Position numbers and translations under genes: made by a program. This document shows positions 1 to 5,636 of a stretch of DNA of 5,636 nt, piece after piece; position 1 is the first letter of the stretch, and each line of letters begins with the position of its first letter. The notes under the pieces are model-generated. The model saw nothing but the letters and a program-made list of their open reading frames with translations. It searched no databases and had not been told where the DNA came from. Source of the DNA: Clostridia bacterium (GTDB lineage: Bacteria; Bacillota; DSM-521; Neomoorellales; Neomoorellaceae); the NCBI GenBank assembly GCA_030445875.1, contig JASUSX010000144.1, positions 1 to 5,636 of the forward strand. The letters run 5' to 3'.

Positions 1-1
1 G

Positions 2-1258
2 CTCGACGTTCTCAGGGGAGGTATATACCGAAAGAAGATAAAAGTCGTCCCCCCAGCCATGGGGTTGAATCCTGGCAGCCGTTTCTTCCTGTCCTGGCGG
101 GATAAGGTCCTGTTGCTGGGCATAGGGGGAACTGCTCCCCTGGAAGAAGGGATCAGGCTGGTGGGCGCCCATGTCGATGCGCCGCGCCTGGACCTGAAAC
201 CCATGCCCCTTTACGAGAAAGACGGCCTGGCCCTGTTTAAGACCCACTACTACGGGGGGATTAAGAAATACCAGTGGACGGCCCTGCCCCTGGCCCTGCA
301 CGGAGTCATCATGCTGCGGGACGGGCGTCGCATCGAGGTAGTCATTGGTGAAGAGAGCGGCGATCCCATTTTCAGCGTTAGCGACCTGCTGCCCCACCTG
401 GCCAAGGAGCAAATGAAGAAGGATATGGAAGAAGCCCTCAGCGGCGATGATCTGAACCTGATAGTAGGCAGCCTGCCCTTTGAAGGCGACGATGACCTCA
501 AAGATAAGATCCGCTTGGCCATCCTCCAGCTCTTGAACCAGCGTTACGGGCTGGTGGAAGAGGATTTTATCACCGCCGAGTTGGAACTGGTGCCAGCCGG
601 GCCGGCCCGGGATCTGGGCCTGGACCGTTCCCTGGTCGGGGCCTACGGTCAGGACGACAGGGTGTGCGGCTATACCGCCCTGCAGGCCATCCTGGAGCTG
701 GAAAAACCCCACCACACCGCCCTGGTCCTGCTGGTGGATAAAGAAGAGATTGGCAGTACCGGCAACACCGGCGCCCATTCTCGCTTCCTCGAGTATGCCC
801 TGACGGAAATGGTGGCACGGACAAATAAATCGGGATTCTTTAATGTAAGCCGCATCATGGCCGCTTCCCAGGCTATTTCCGCCGACGTTACTGCCGGGGT
901 GGACCCCACTTATGAAAATGTCTTCGATATGTATAATGCCTCCCTCATGGGACACGGCGTAGTCCTGAATAAATACTCCGGTTCCCGGGGCAAGTACGAC
1001 GCCAACGACGCCAGTGCCGAGTTTATGGGCCGGCTGCGGGACATTTTCAACCGTAACGGGGTCATCTGGCAGAGCGGGGAAATGGGCAAGGTGGATGCCG
1101 GCGGCGGTGGTACCATCGCCAAGTTCCTGGCCTACTTTGGCCTGGACGTGGCCGACTGCGGGCCGGCCCTCCTCTCCATGCACGCCCCCCTGGAGATTGC
1201 CAGCAAGGTGGATATTTACATGGCTTACCGGGCCTATAAGGCTTTTCTGACCAGTTAG
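2..1258 (+). CDS. M18 family zinc aminopeptidase, 5' end outside the window
   Basis: A cytosolic metallo-aminopeptidase that removes N-terminal residues from peptides using a two-metal centre. The frame is open to the left edge. Counting from the Met at 59, the family motifs appear in order: GAHVDAPRLD (His38, Asp40), FKTHYYGGIKKYQW (60-73), YGQDDR (196-201, bridging Asp), DKEEIGS (227-233, catalytic and metal Glu pair 229-230), SADV (274-277) and SMHAPLEI (373-380, metal His375). All the usual catalytic and metal positions look intact. The ATG at 59 is probably internal: it has no ribosome binding site, the frame upstream has no stop, and residues encoded from position 2 align plausibly with the region ahead of the first motif in the Thermotoga enzyme. 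By comparison with a family length near 450-470 residues, roughly 50 N-terminal residues should lie upstream. The stop is followed by a hairpin-rich gap. Family assignment is firm; the substrate cannot be told from sequence. Confidence 0.93.
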   Translation, partial: LDVLRGGIYRKKIKVVPPAMGLNPGSRFFLSWRDKVLLLGIGGTAPLEEGIRLVGAHVDAPRLDLKPMPLYEKDGLALFKTHYYGGIKKYQWTALPLALHGVIMLRDGRRIEVVIGEESGDPIFSVSDLLPHLAKEQMKKDMEEALSGDDLNLIVGSLPFEGDDDLKDKIRLAILQLLNQRYGLVEEDFITAELELVPAGPARDLGLDRSLVGAYGQDDRVCGYTALQAILELEKPHHTALVLLVDKEEIGSTGNTGAHSRFLEYALTEMVARTNKSGFFNVSRIMAASQAISADVTAGVDPTYENVFDMYNASLMGHGVVLNKYSGSRGKYDANDASAEFMGRLRDIFNRNGVIWQSGEMGKVDAGGGGTIAKFLAYFGLDVADCGPALLSMHAPLEIASKVDIYMAYRAYKAFLTS

Positions 1259-1280
1259 GGAGAAAGCAGGAAAAGGGCGG

Positions 1281-1301
1281 ATACCTGGCGAAAGGTATAT
1301 C
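1281..1301 (+). other. Hairpin 1 of the region between the aminopeptidase and yedF
   Basis: ATACCT (1281-1286) pairs with AGGTAT (1293-1298) across a 6-base loop, GGCGAA. It lies 22 bases after the aminopeptidase stop. It has no T-run, so it is not a terminator. It may be the first element of a structured leader for yedF (inference). Confidence 0.45.
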
Positions 1302-1311
1302 TAATCGCGCA

Positions 1312-1328
1312 GCCCTGGTAGCCAGGGC
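1312..1328 (+). other. Hairpin 2, perfect 7-bp stem before the terminator
   Basis: GCCCTGG (1312-1318) pairs perfectly with CCAGGGC (1322-1328) across a 3-base loop, TAG. It abuts the terminator stem that begins at 1329. Its 3' arm contains CCAGG, which could instead pair with CCTGG at 1332-1336 in the 5' arm of the terminator, so this stem could act as a switch element. That role is inference. Confidence 0.5.
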
Positions 1329-1353
1329 GCACCTGGATGCCGGGTGCTTTTTT
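1329..1353 (+). terminator. Intrinsic terminator just upstream of yedF
   Basis: GCACCTGG (1329-1336) pairs with CCGGGTGC (1340-1347), 8 pairs including one T-G wobble, with a 3-base ATG loop. Six T residues (1348-1353) follow at once. It can end the aminopeptidase transcript. The yedF ATG is only 17 bases beyond the T-run, too little room for a separate promoter, so yedF transcripts probably pass through it. That makes it a possible attenuator. Confidence 0.75.
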
Positions 1354-1362
1354 AGGAAGGAG
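1354..1362 (+). promoter_or_regulatory. Ribosome binding site fixing the yedF start
   Basis: AGGAAGGAG lies 8 bases before ATG 1371, directly after the T-run of the terminator. It rules out the in-frame GTG at 1362, which it overlaps. Confidence 0.75.
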
Positions 1363-1370
1363 TGTTAATT

Positions 1371-1952
1371 ATGGAACGGGTCGTTGATGCCCGGGGCCTG
1401 GCCTGCCCCCAGCCGGTCATCCAGACCAAAAGGGCCCTGGAGACCCTGGGGCCGGACGGCGAGCTGGTGGCCATTGTTGACAATGAGGTGGCCAGGGATA
1501 ATGTCTTGAAGCTGGCCCGGAGCCTGGAGTGTGCGACCAGCGTCCAAGAACAGGGTAATGAATATTATATCCATATCCGCAAGGAAGGCCTGCCGGCGAC
1601 CCAGCTCAACGTACATCAGGGCCAGGTATTGCTGGTCGCGGCGGCCACCCTGGGCCGCGGTGCCGAGGAACTGGGCAGCATCCTCATGCGGAGTTTCTTT
1701 TACAGTTTGAGTGAAAGCGAAGTGCTGCCCCGGCGCATCCTCTTCCTGAATAGCGGCGTCCAGCTCTGCTGCCAGGGATCGCCGGTCCTGGAGAGCCTGC
1801 TGGCCCTGGAACAGAAGGGTGTGGAGGTTCTGGTTTGCGGCACCTGCCTGGATTATTACCACCTGAAGGAAAAATTGTGTGCCGGCAGCGTTACCAATAT
1901 GTATACCATTATCGAGCACCTCATGGCGGCGGAAAAGGTAATAACCCTTTAA
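1371..1952 (+). CDS. yedF: Selenium-metabolism-linked sulfurtransferase-like protein YedF
   Basis: A 193-residue two-domain protein. Residues 1-71 are a TusA/SirA-like domain with the CPxP motif (CPQP, 12-15), whose Cys12 would carry the persulfide or selenium. Residues about 85-193 are a DsrE/DsrF-like domain with LNSGVQL (126-132), CGTCLDYY (156-163) and TNMYTIIEH (175-183), which match what I recall of the YedF family (TIGR03527), often encoded near selD in selenium-using bacteria. Its exact reaction is not established; delivery of sulfur or selenium is the usual inference. Extra cysteines at 133, 134, 156, 159 and 170 could carry persulfide or form disulfides. ATG at 1371 is preferred over the in-frame GTG at 1362, because AGGAAGGAG (1354-1362) ends 8 bases before the ATG and overlaps the GTG. 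The next gene starts 12 bases after the stop, so an operon is likely. Confidence 0.9.
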   Translation: MERVVDARGLACPQPVIQTKRALETLGPDGELVAIVDNEVARDNVLKLARSLECATSVQEQGNEYYIHIRKEGLPATQLNVHQGQVLLVAAATLGRGAEELGSILMRSFFYSLSESEVLPRRILFLNSGVQLCCQGSPVLESLLALEQKGVEVLVCGTCLDYYHLKEKLCAGSVTNMYTIIEHLMAAEKVITL

Positions 1953-1964
1953 GGAGCGGTAGCC

Positions 1965-2828
1965 TTGTTCTGGCAGCGCCGGCGTTACCGGGATCAAGAG
2001 CAGCATCTGGCGGCAGGCCTGGTAAAATGCCGGGGCAGGCTCCCGCAGGGGCTACGGCGGGGTTTAAGCCGGCTGGACGCCCTGGCCCTGGCCCGGCTGC
2101 TGGATGGCCTCTGGCCGCGGCTCGGGCCAGCTACCCGGGCGCAACTGGCCACCCTGGTGGAGGAAGGTGGGTTTGTCGACGCCTGGATCCGGCTGCTGGA
2201 GGGGGGAAAAGCCGGCGAAAAGGCCCTGGCGGCTACCATCCTGGGCGAGATGGGCATTAGCCGGGCCCTGGGCCCCCTCCTGGCCGCTCTGGGTGAACGC
2301 GATGAAGGGGTACAACTGGCAGCCGGGGCGGCCCTGGTGCGTTTACGCGACCCGCGTTGCCTGGAGCCGCTGCTGGTAGCCCTGGCGGAACCCCGGCGCT
2401 GGCCGCCGGCGCGGGTGGCCGAGGTGTTACTGGCCCTGGGGGAGGCGAGTATCCCGCCTTTACTTGCTTTACTGGCTGAAGGGCCGGAGGACGTTGCCAT
2501 ACGGGTGGTCGGTATCCTGGGCCTTTTCAGTGCGACATGCACTCTGCCTGCCTTGGAGAAATGCCTGCGTGCCGGCACGGCCGCCATCCGCGAGGCCGCA
2601 GCCCTGGCTCTGGGGGAAGCCGGGCTGGTCCAGGCTGCTGGCGGTTTAATAGCGGCCCTGGCTGACCCGGAGGCCAGGGTGAGGGCTGCTGCCGCCCGCG
2701 CCCTGGGACGCTTAAAATTCAGGGAAGCAGAGGGGCCTTTGCAGGGCTGCCTGTCCGATAGTACCTGGGAAGTGCAGATAGCCGCCCGGGCGGCCCTGGC
2801 CGAACTGGCGGCAGGAAAAGAAGGATAA
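1965..2828 (+). CDS. HEAT-repeat protein, TTG start
   Basis: A 287-residue protein made mostly of HEAT-like (PBS-lyase type) helical repeats, a scaffold fold that usually binds other proteins. Repeat units of about 28-31 residues can be read at roughly 86-111, 116-143, 149-173, 178-203, 208-233 and 239-264, with a last half unit at 270-282. They share the pattern A-x-x-A-L-G-E/R followed by a second helix ending L-L-x-A-L. Residues 1-80 are more basic and less regular (WQRRRYRDQ near the start). I see no signal peptide or membrane segment, so it is probably cytosolic. The start is TTG at 1965, with AAGGAG (1951-1956) 8 bases before it; no ATG fits better. It sits 12 bases after yedF and 14 bases before the DUF951 gene. 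The function is unknown. A role with YedF is only suggested by position. Confidence 0.85.
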   Translation: MFWQRRRYRDQEQHLAAGLVKCRGRLPQGLRRGLSRLDALALARLLDGLWPRLGPATRAQLATLVEEGGFVDAWIRLLEGGKAGEKALAATILGEMGISRALGPLLAALGERDEGVQLAAGAALVRLRDPRCLEPLLVALAEPRRWPPARVAEVLLALGEASIPPLLALLAEGPEDVAIRVVGILGLFSATCTLPALEKCLRAGTAAIREAAALALGEAGLVQAAGGLIAALADPEARVRAAAARALGRLKFREAEGPLQGCLSDSTWEVQIAARAALAELAAGKEG

Positions 2829-2842
2829 CAGGGGAGAACGGA

Positions 2843-3028
2843 ATGGATTTCCGGGTAGGGGACATCGTCCAGACAAGAAAGAAGCACCCGTGCGGCAGCG
2901 ATCAATGGGAGATCCTGCGGGTGGGGATGGATTTTCGCCTGCGCTGCCAGGGATGCGGCCGTTTAATCCTTATTCCCCGCCTAAAAGCCGAAAAAAGTAT
3001 TAAAAAAGTGCTGCCTAAGTCACCTTGA
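2843..3028 (+). CDS. DUF951 family small protein (YyzM-like)
   Basis: A 61-residue protein matching the DUF951 pattern as I recall it: VGDIVQTRKKHPCGSD near the N-terminus (5-20), WEILRVGMDFRLRC (22-35), a CxxC pair at Cys35/Cys38, and EKSIKKVL (50-57) near the end. His15, Cys17, Cys35 and Cys38 could bind a metal ion (inference). Its function is unknown. The start is ATG 2843 with GGGGAG (2831-2836) 6 bases upstream. In Bacillus subtilis a DUF951 gene (yyzM, from memory) lies near rpsF-ssb-rpsR, and here rpsF is about 2.2 kb away, which supports the assignment. Its last 14 bases overlap the 3' end of the opposing CGGC-like gene. No terminator of standard form follows. Confidence 0.88.
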   Translation: MDFRVGDIVQTRKKHPCGSDQWEILRVGMDFRLRCQGCGRLILIPRLKAEKSIKKVLPKSP

Positions 3029-3524
3029 GGAGGGTCAAGGTCTGCAGGGCCTTTCGGGTGGTAGAAGCCTGTTTCTCGTAGAGATAGCGCAGGTAATTCA
3101 GATTGAGGAGCTGCTGGCGGCATTCGGTAAGGGTGGGTATAGCGCCTGTTTTAAGGACTATCGTCGAGCACGAACGGGCGGCCCCGGCTTCCAGGTAGCT
3201 CCCCATGAGCACCGGCCGGCCCAGTTCCGCCTCGATGGCCGCCGCCTGGCTGGCCGCAGTGGGGCAGTGATCGCCCAAAAAAAGGCAGGTCGGAAAGACG
3301 AAACAATCAACCTGGTCCTGATCAACTATCTGCCGGGCCAGCTCCAGGCGGCCAGTACCCGGGCAGCCCGGGCAAGGCTTCATGGACACAATGGAGGCGC
3401 TTGCTAGCTGGCCCAGGGGTCCCTGCCTTTTCTCCAGGGCCAGGAAACAGAAGAGATGGGTCTGGTAGCCGGGACAACCCTTTTTCCAGTAGTCCCGGCA
3501 GGCAATAATCCCTACGCGTGGCAT
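3015..3524 (-). CDS. CGGC-domain-like cysteine-rich protein, probably metal binding
   Basis: A 169-residue protein with ten cysteines (9, 17, 26, 51, 54, 74, 80, 87, 119, 135). The layout fits the CGGC putative metal-binding domain (PF08821): an N-terminal VGIIACR strand (4-10), a central cysteine motif followed by an alternating strand and helix, then CFVFPTC (74-80) and GRPVLMGSY (102-110). The central motif reads CPGCPG (51-56) rather than the canonical CGGC, so one glycine is replaced by proline but both cysteines stay. Residues after about 113 form an extension beyond the usual domain, ending in a Leu-rich, probably helical segment (139-150). No signal peptide or membrane segment is seen. 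The ATG at 3524 has GAGGG 8 bases upstream on this strand. It appears monocistronic: mdh upstream has its own terminator. The 3' end overlaps the DUF951 gene tail-to-tail. The function of the family is not known; metal or redox chemistry is inferred from the cysteines. Confidence 0.8.
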   Translation of the reverse strand: MPRVGIIACRDYWKKGCPGYQTHLFCFLALEKRQGPLGQLASASIVSMKPCPGCPGTGRLELARQIVDQDQVDCFVFPTCLFLGDHCPTAASQAAAIEAELGRPVLMGSYLEAGAARSCSTIVLKTGAIPTLTECRQQLLNLNYLRYLYEKQASTTRKALQTLTLLKVT

Positions 3525-3676
3525 TGTCTAAACCCTCTTTTACAGAAATTGACAAATTAGCCCGTTTGGGAACGATTTCCTGCAACGACAGCAGTTTACC
3601 ATACTCCTGCTCAAAAAAATGTCGGATGCTGGCGGCAGTTCAACTTAATAATATTAAGAAAAATTACAGCAGCATT
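3525..3676. other. AT-rich gap between the CGGC gene start and the mdh terminator
   Basis: This stretch must hold the promoter of the minus-strand CGGC-like gene, but I cannot place convincing -35 and -10 boxes. It contains an AT-rich inverted repeat (3644-3658) and a run of seven A (3613-3619). A plus-strand frame of 73 codons crosses it but runs through the mdh terminator and resembles no family, so I do not call a gene. Confidence 0.4.
3644..3658. repeat. Perfect AT-rich inverted repeat upstream of the CGGC gene
   Basis: CTTAATA and TATTAAG flank one central A. It lies about 120 bases upstream of the minus-strand CGGC-like gene and just beyond the mdh terminator. It might be an operator or only AT-rich promoter DNA. 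Confidence 0.4.
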
Positions 3677-3707
3677 AAAAAAGTAACCTGCCCACCGGGC
3701 AGGTTAC
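3677..3707 (-). terminator. Intrinsic terminator of mdh
   Basis: A perfect 11-bp stem, GTAACCTGCCC (3683-3693) with GGGCAGGTTAC (3697-3707), has a 3-base loop. On the minus strand it is followed directly by six T (plus-strand A at 3677-3682). It begins 15 bases after the mdh stop, so it ends that transcript before the CGGC-like gene. Confidence 0.93.
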
Positions 3708-3722
3708 GGCGGTGTTCTTTAT

Positions 3723-4844
<1,122 letters not shown>

Positions 4845-4850
<6 letters not shown>

Positions 4851-5088
4851 GCTATTTCCTGCTATCGTGGAACCTTTTTTCAAAAAAATTTTAGCCCGCA
4901 TTAAGGACATGCCTGGGTTTAAGGGTAGCAACTTTTTTTGCGGTTTCGTTTAAGCAGGGCTTTATGAAAACCTGTTTCGCAGGAGCCCCTTACGGGGGTT
5001 GCCGTAGTCCTGTCGGCGCGTAACTTCTGAGCGGCGCAGAGACATATCCCTACTAGCAACGAAGTGTTACAAGCCTCTCTTAAAATCC
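4845..5088. other. Non-coding stretch between mdh and the rpsF promoter, with a structured block
   Basis: No supportable gene lies here. The left part (4845-4950) is AT-rich with T and A runs (4875-4888, 4933-4939). It includes an imperfect inverted repeat (4893-4919: GCAT with ATGC, flanked by AGCCC and GGGTT) next to an A-run that would be a T-run on the minus strand. The block at 4954-5044 is GC-rich and self-complementary: GGGCT/AGCCC (4957-4961 with 4984-4988) enclosing CCTG/CAGG, CAGGA/TCCTG (4980-4984 with 5008-5012) enclosing TACGG/CCGTA, and TGTC/GACA (5011-5014 with 5041-5044). I recognise no known RNA family in it. It could be an unannotated small RNA or only a regulatory spacer. 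Confidence 0.4.
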
Positions 5089-5117
5089 TTGCCCTTCAGA
5101 AACGGTTATGATATAAT
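5089..5117 (+). promoter_or_regulatory. rpsF operon promoter (extended -10)
   Basis: TTGCCC (5089-5094) as -35, a 17-base spacer, and a consensus TATAAT (5112-5117) as -10, with TG one base upstream (5109-5110) making an extended -10. Transcription would start near 5124 and leave a leader of about 60 bases before rpsF. This is the best promoter in the window. Confidence 0.8.
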
Positions 5118-5136
5118 CTAGCGGAAAAGCTTCCCT

Positions 5137-5156
5137 GCTCCACTACGAAGTGGGGC
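5137..5156 (+). promoter_or_regulatory. rpsF leader hairpin, possible S6:S18 control site
   Basis: GCTCCACT (5137-5144) pairs with AGTGGGGC (5149-5156), 8 pairs with one wobble, around an ACGA loop. It has no T-run, so it is not a terminator. Many bacteria carry an rpsF leader bound by the S6:S18 complex for feedback control. The position fits, but I cannot make out the conserved bulge of that motif, so the role is inferred. Confidence 0.4.
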
Positions 5157-5167
5157 CATAAGTCCAG

Positions 5168-5179
5168 AGGGAGGAGGTG
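5168..5179 (+). promoter_or_regulatory. Strong ribosome binding site fixing the rpsF TTG start
   Basis: AGGGAGGAGGTG is close to full complementarity with the 16S rRNA 3' end and lies 6 bases before TTG 5186. It contains the in-frame GTG 5177, which therefore cannot be the start. Confidence 0.8.
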
Positions 5180-5185
5180 TTCCGT

Positions 5186-5482
5186 TTGCGTAATTACGAA
5201 GTTGTTTTCGTAATTAAACCTGACCTGGAAGCCGAGGCTACCGCTGCGGTGGTAGACAAGTTTACCCAGCTGATAGCTGACCAGGGGGGCCAGGTCATCG
5301 AGGTCGACCAGTGGGGCAAAAAACGGATGGCCTACGAGGTACGTAAGTACCGTGAGGGTTTCTATGTCCTGATGAAATTCAAGGGCGACCCGGCCGTAAC
5401 CCAGGAACTGGAGCGGGTATTAAAGATTAACGACGAGGTAATCCGCTACCTGATTACGCGCCTGGAAGAAGAGGCCAGTTAA
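5186..5482 (+). CDS. rpsF: 30S ribosomal protein S6, TTG start
   Basis: Ribosomal protein of the small-subunit platform that binds 16S rRNA together with S18. From TTG 5186 the protein has 98 residues, the usual length for S6. It begins MRNYEVVFVIKPD as expected and carries the conserved segment WGKKRMAYEVRKYREGFY (43-60), then the second half of the ferredoxin-like fold (ELERVLKINDEVIRYLITR, 74-92) with a short acidic tail. TTG is chosen over GTG 5177 because the ribosome binding site covers the GTG, and S6 proteins begin at this Met-Arg-x-Tyr-Glu. It is the first gene after a clear promoter. ssb starts 21 bases after its stop, and rpsR would be expected next, outside the window. Confidence 0.97.
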   Translation: MRNYEVVFVIKPDLEAEATAAVVDKFTQLIADQGGQVIEVDQWGKKRMAYEVRKYREGFYVLMKFKGDPAVTQELERVLKINDEVIRYLITRLEEEAS

Positions 5483-5503
5483 ACACAAGGCGGTGGGAGA
5501 GGA

Positions 5504-5636
5504 ATGTTGAACCGGGTAATCTTGATTGGCCGGTTGACGCGGGATCCCGAGTTGCGCTATACAGCCAGCGGGGTAGCTATTACCACTTTCACCCTGGCCG
5601 TTGACAGAAATTATGTCAACCAGCAGGGGGAACGGG
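5504..5636 (+). CDS. ssb: Single-stranded DNA-binding protein, 3' end outside the window
   Basis: The first 44 residues of a bacterial SSB, which coats single-stranded DNA in replication, repair and recombination. The N-terminal OB-fold signature is clear: [20 protein letters not shown] (1-20), [16 protein letters not shown] (22-37), then QQGER at the edge. The ATG at 5504 follows GGGAG (5494-5498) closely. The acidic tail used for partner binding lies beyond the edge, so it cannot be checked. It is cotranscribed with rpsF in the standard rpsF-ssb-rpsR order, where the S6:S18 leader, if real, would also affect it. Confidence 0.96.
   Translation, partial: MLNRVILIGRLTRDPELRYTASGVAITTFTLAVDRNYVNQQGER

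Noticed and set aside
1..58. A possible frameshift in the aminopeptidase at the run of six C near 49-54
   Set aside because: The frame stays open to the left edge and aligns plausibly with the family upstream of the first motif. The other two frames meet stops and give no better match.
1365..2006. A 213-codon open frame on the minus strand opposite yedF
   Set aside because: yedF has clear family motifs over its whole length; the antisense frame has none.
1965..2828. Recurring GCCCTGGC-like strings as a DNA repeat family
   Set aside because: They reflect repeated Ala-Leu codons in the HEAT units and GC-rich codon use, not a separate DNA repeat.
1994..2905. A 303-codon open frame on the minus strand
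   Set aside because: It lies opposite the HEAT-repeat gene, is rich in Ala, Arg, Ser and Pro as expected for the antisense of GC-rich repeats, and matches no family. The plus-strand gene has a ribosome binding site and repeat structure.
3549..3577. TTGACA on the plus strand as a -35 box
   Set aside because: No -10 box lies at a suitable distance, and no plus-strand gene follows.
4882..4919. A firm minus-strand terminator next to the A-run at 4882-4888
   Set aside because: The stem is imperfect (an A-C mismatch on the minus strand and a two-base bulge) and four bases separate it from the T-run, so it is described only as part of the gap.

Overview
The window looks like chromosomal DNA from a thermophilic, fairly GC-rich member of the Clostridia; a Moorella-like acetogen is my best guess. 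The reasons are strong purine-rich ribosome binding sites, several TTG and GTG starts, GC-rich third codon positions, intrinsic terminators with T-runs, and the protein types: a Thermotoga/clostridial-type M18 aminopeptidase, YedF, a DUF951 protein, an archaeal/LDH-like malate dehydrogenase and an rpsF-ssb pair. The species is inferred from recall and was not searched.

Left part (plus strand): an M18 metallo-aminopeptidase enters from the left edge and ends at 1258. A 112-base gap (1259-1370) follows. It holds three hairpins, the last with a T-run, so close to the next start codon that the downstream gene must be transcribed through it. Then come three tightly spaced genes, probably one operon: yedF (1371-1952, a TusA-like plus a DsrE-like domain, linked to selenium metabolism), a HEAT-repeat protein (1965-2828) and a small DUF951 protein (2843-3028).

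Middle part (minus strand): a cysteine-rich CGGC-domain-like protein (3015-3524) converges on the DUF951 gene, and their 3' ends overlap by 14 bases. An intergenic stretch with a strong minus-strand terminator (3677-3707) separates it from mdh (3723-4757), an NAD-dependent malate dehydrogenase with a C-terminal tail of about 23 residues.

Right part: the longest gene-free stretch (4758-5185) lies between the divergent mdh and rpsF genes. It holds a 14-base perfect palindrome upstream of mdh, a GC-rich self-complementary block (about 4954-5044) in AT-rich surroundings, and a clear extended -10 promoter (5089-5117) followed by a leader hairpin and a strong ribosome binding site. rpsF (5186-5482) and the start of ssb (5504 to the edge) follow, the usual rpsF-ssb-rpsR operon. 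In Bacillus subtilis a DUF951 gene (yyzM, from memory) also lies near rpsF-ssb-rpsR close to the replication origin, so this window may be origin-proximal, with mdh and the CGGC gene sitting in between.

No transposase, CRISPR array, tRNA or rRNA was seen. Most of the window is ordinary housekeeping sequence. The observations best worth checking are the attenuator-like leader before yedF and the structured block between mdh and rpsF.
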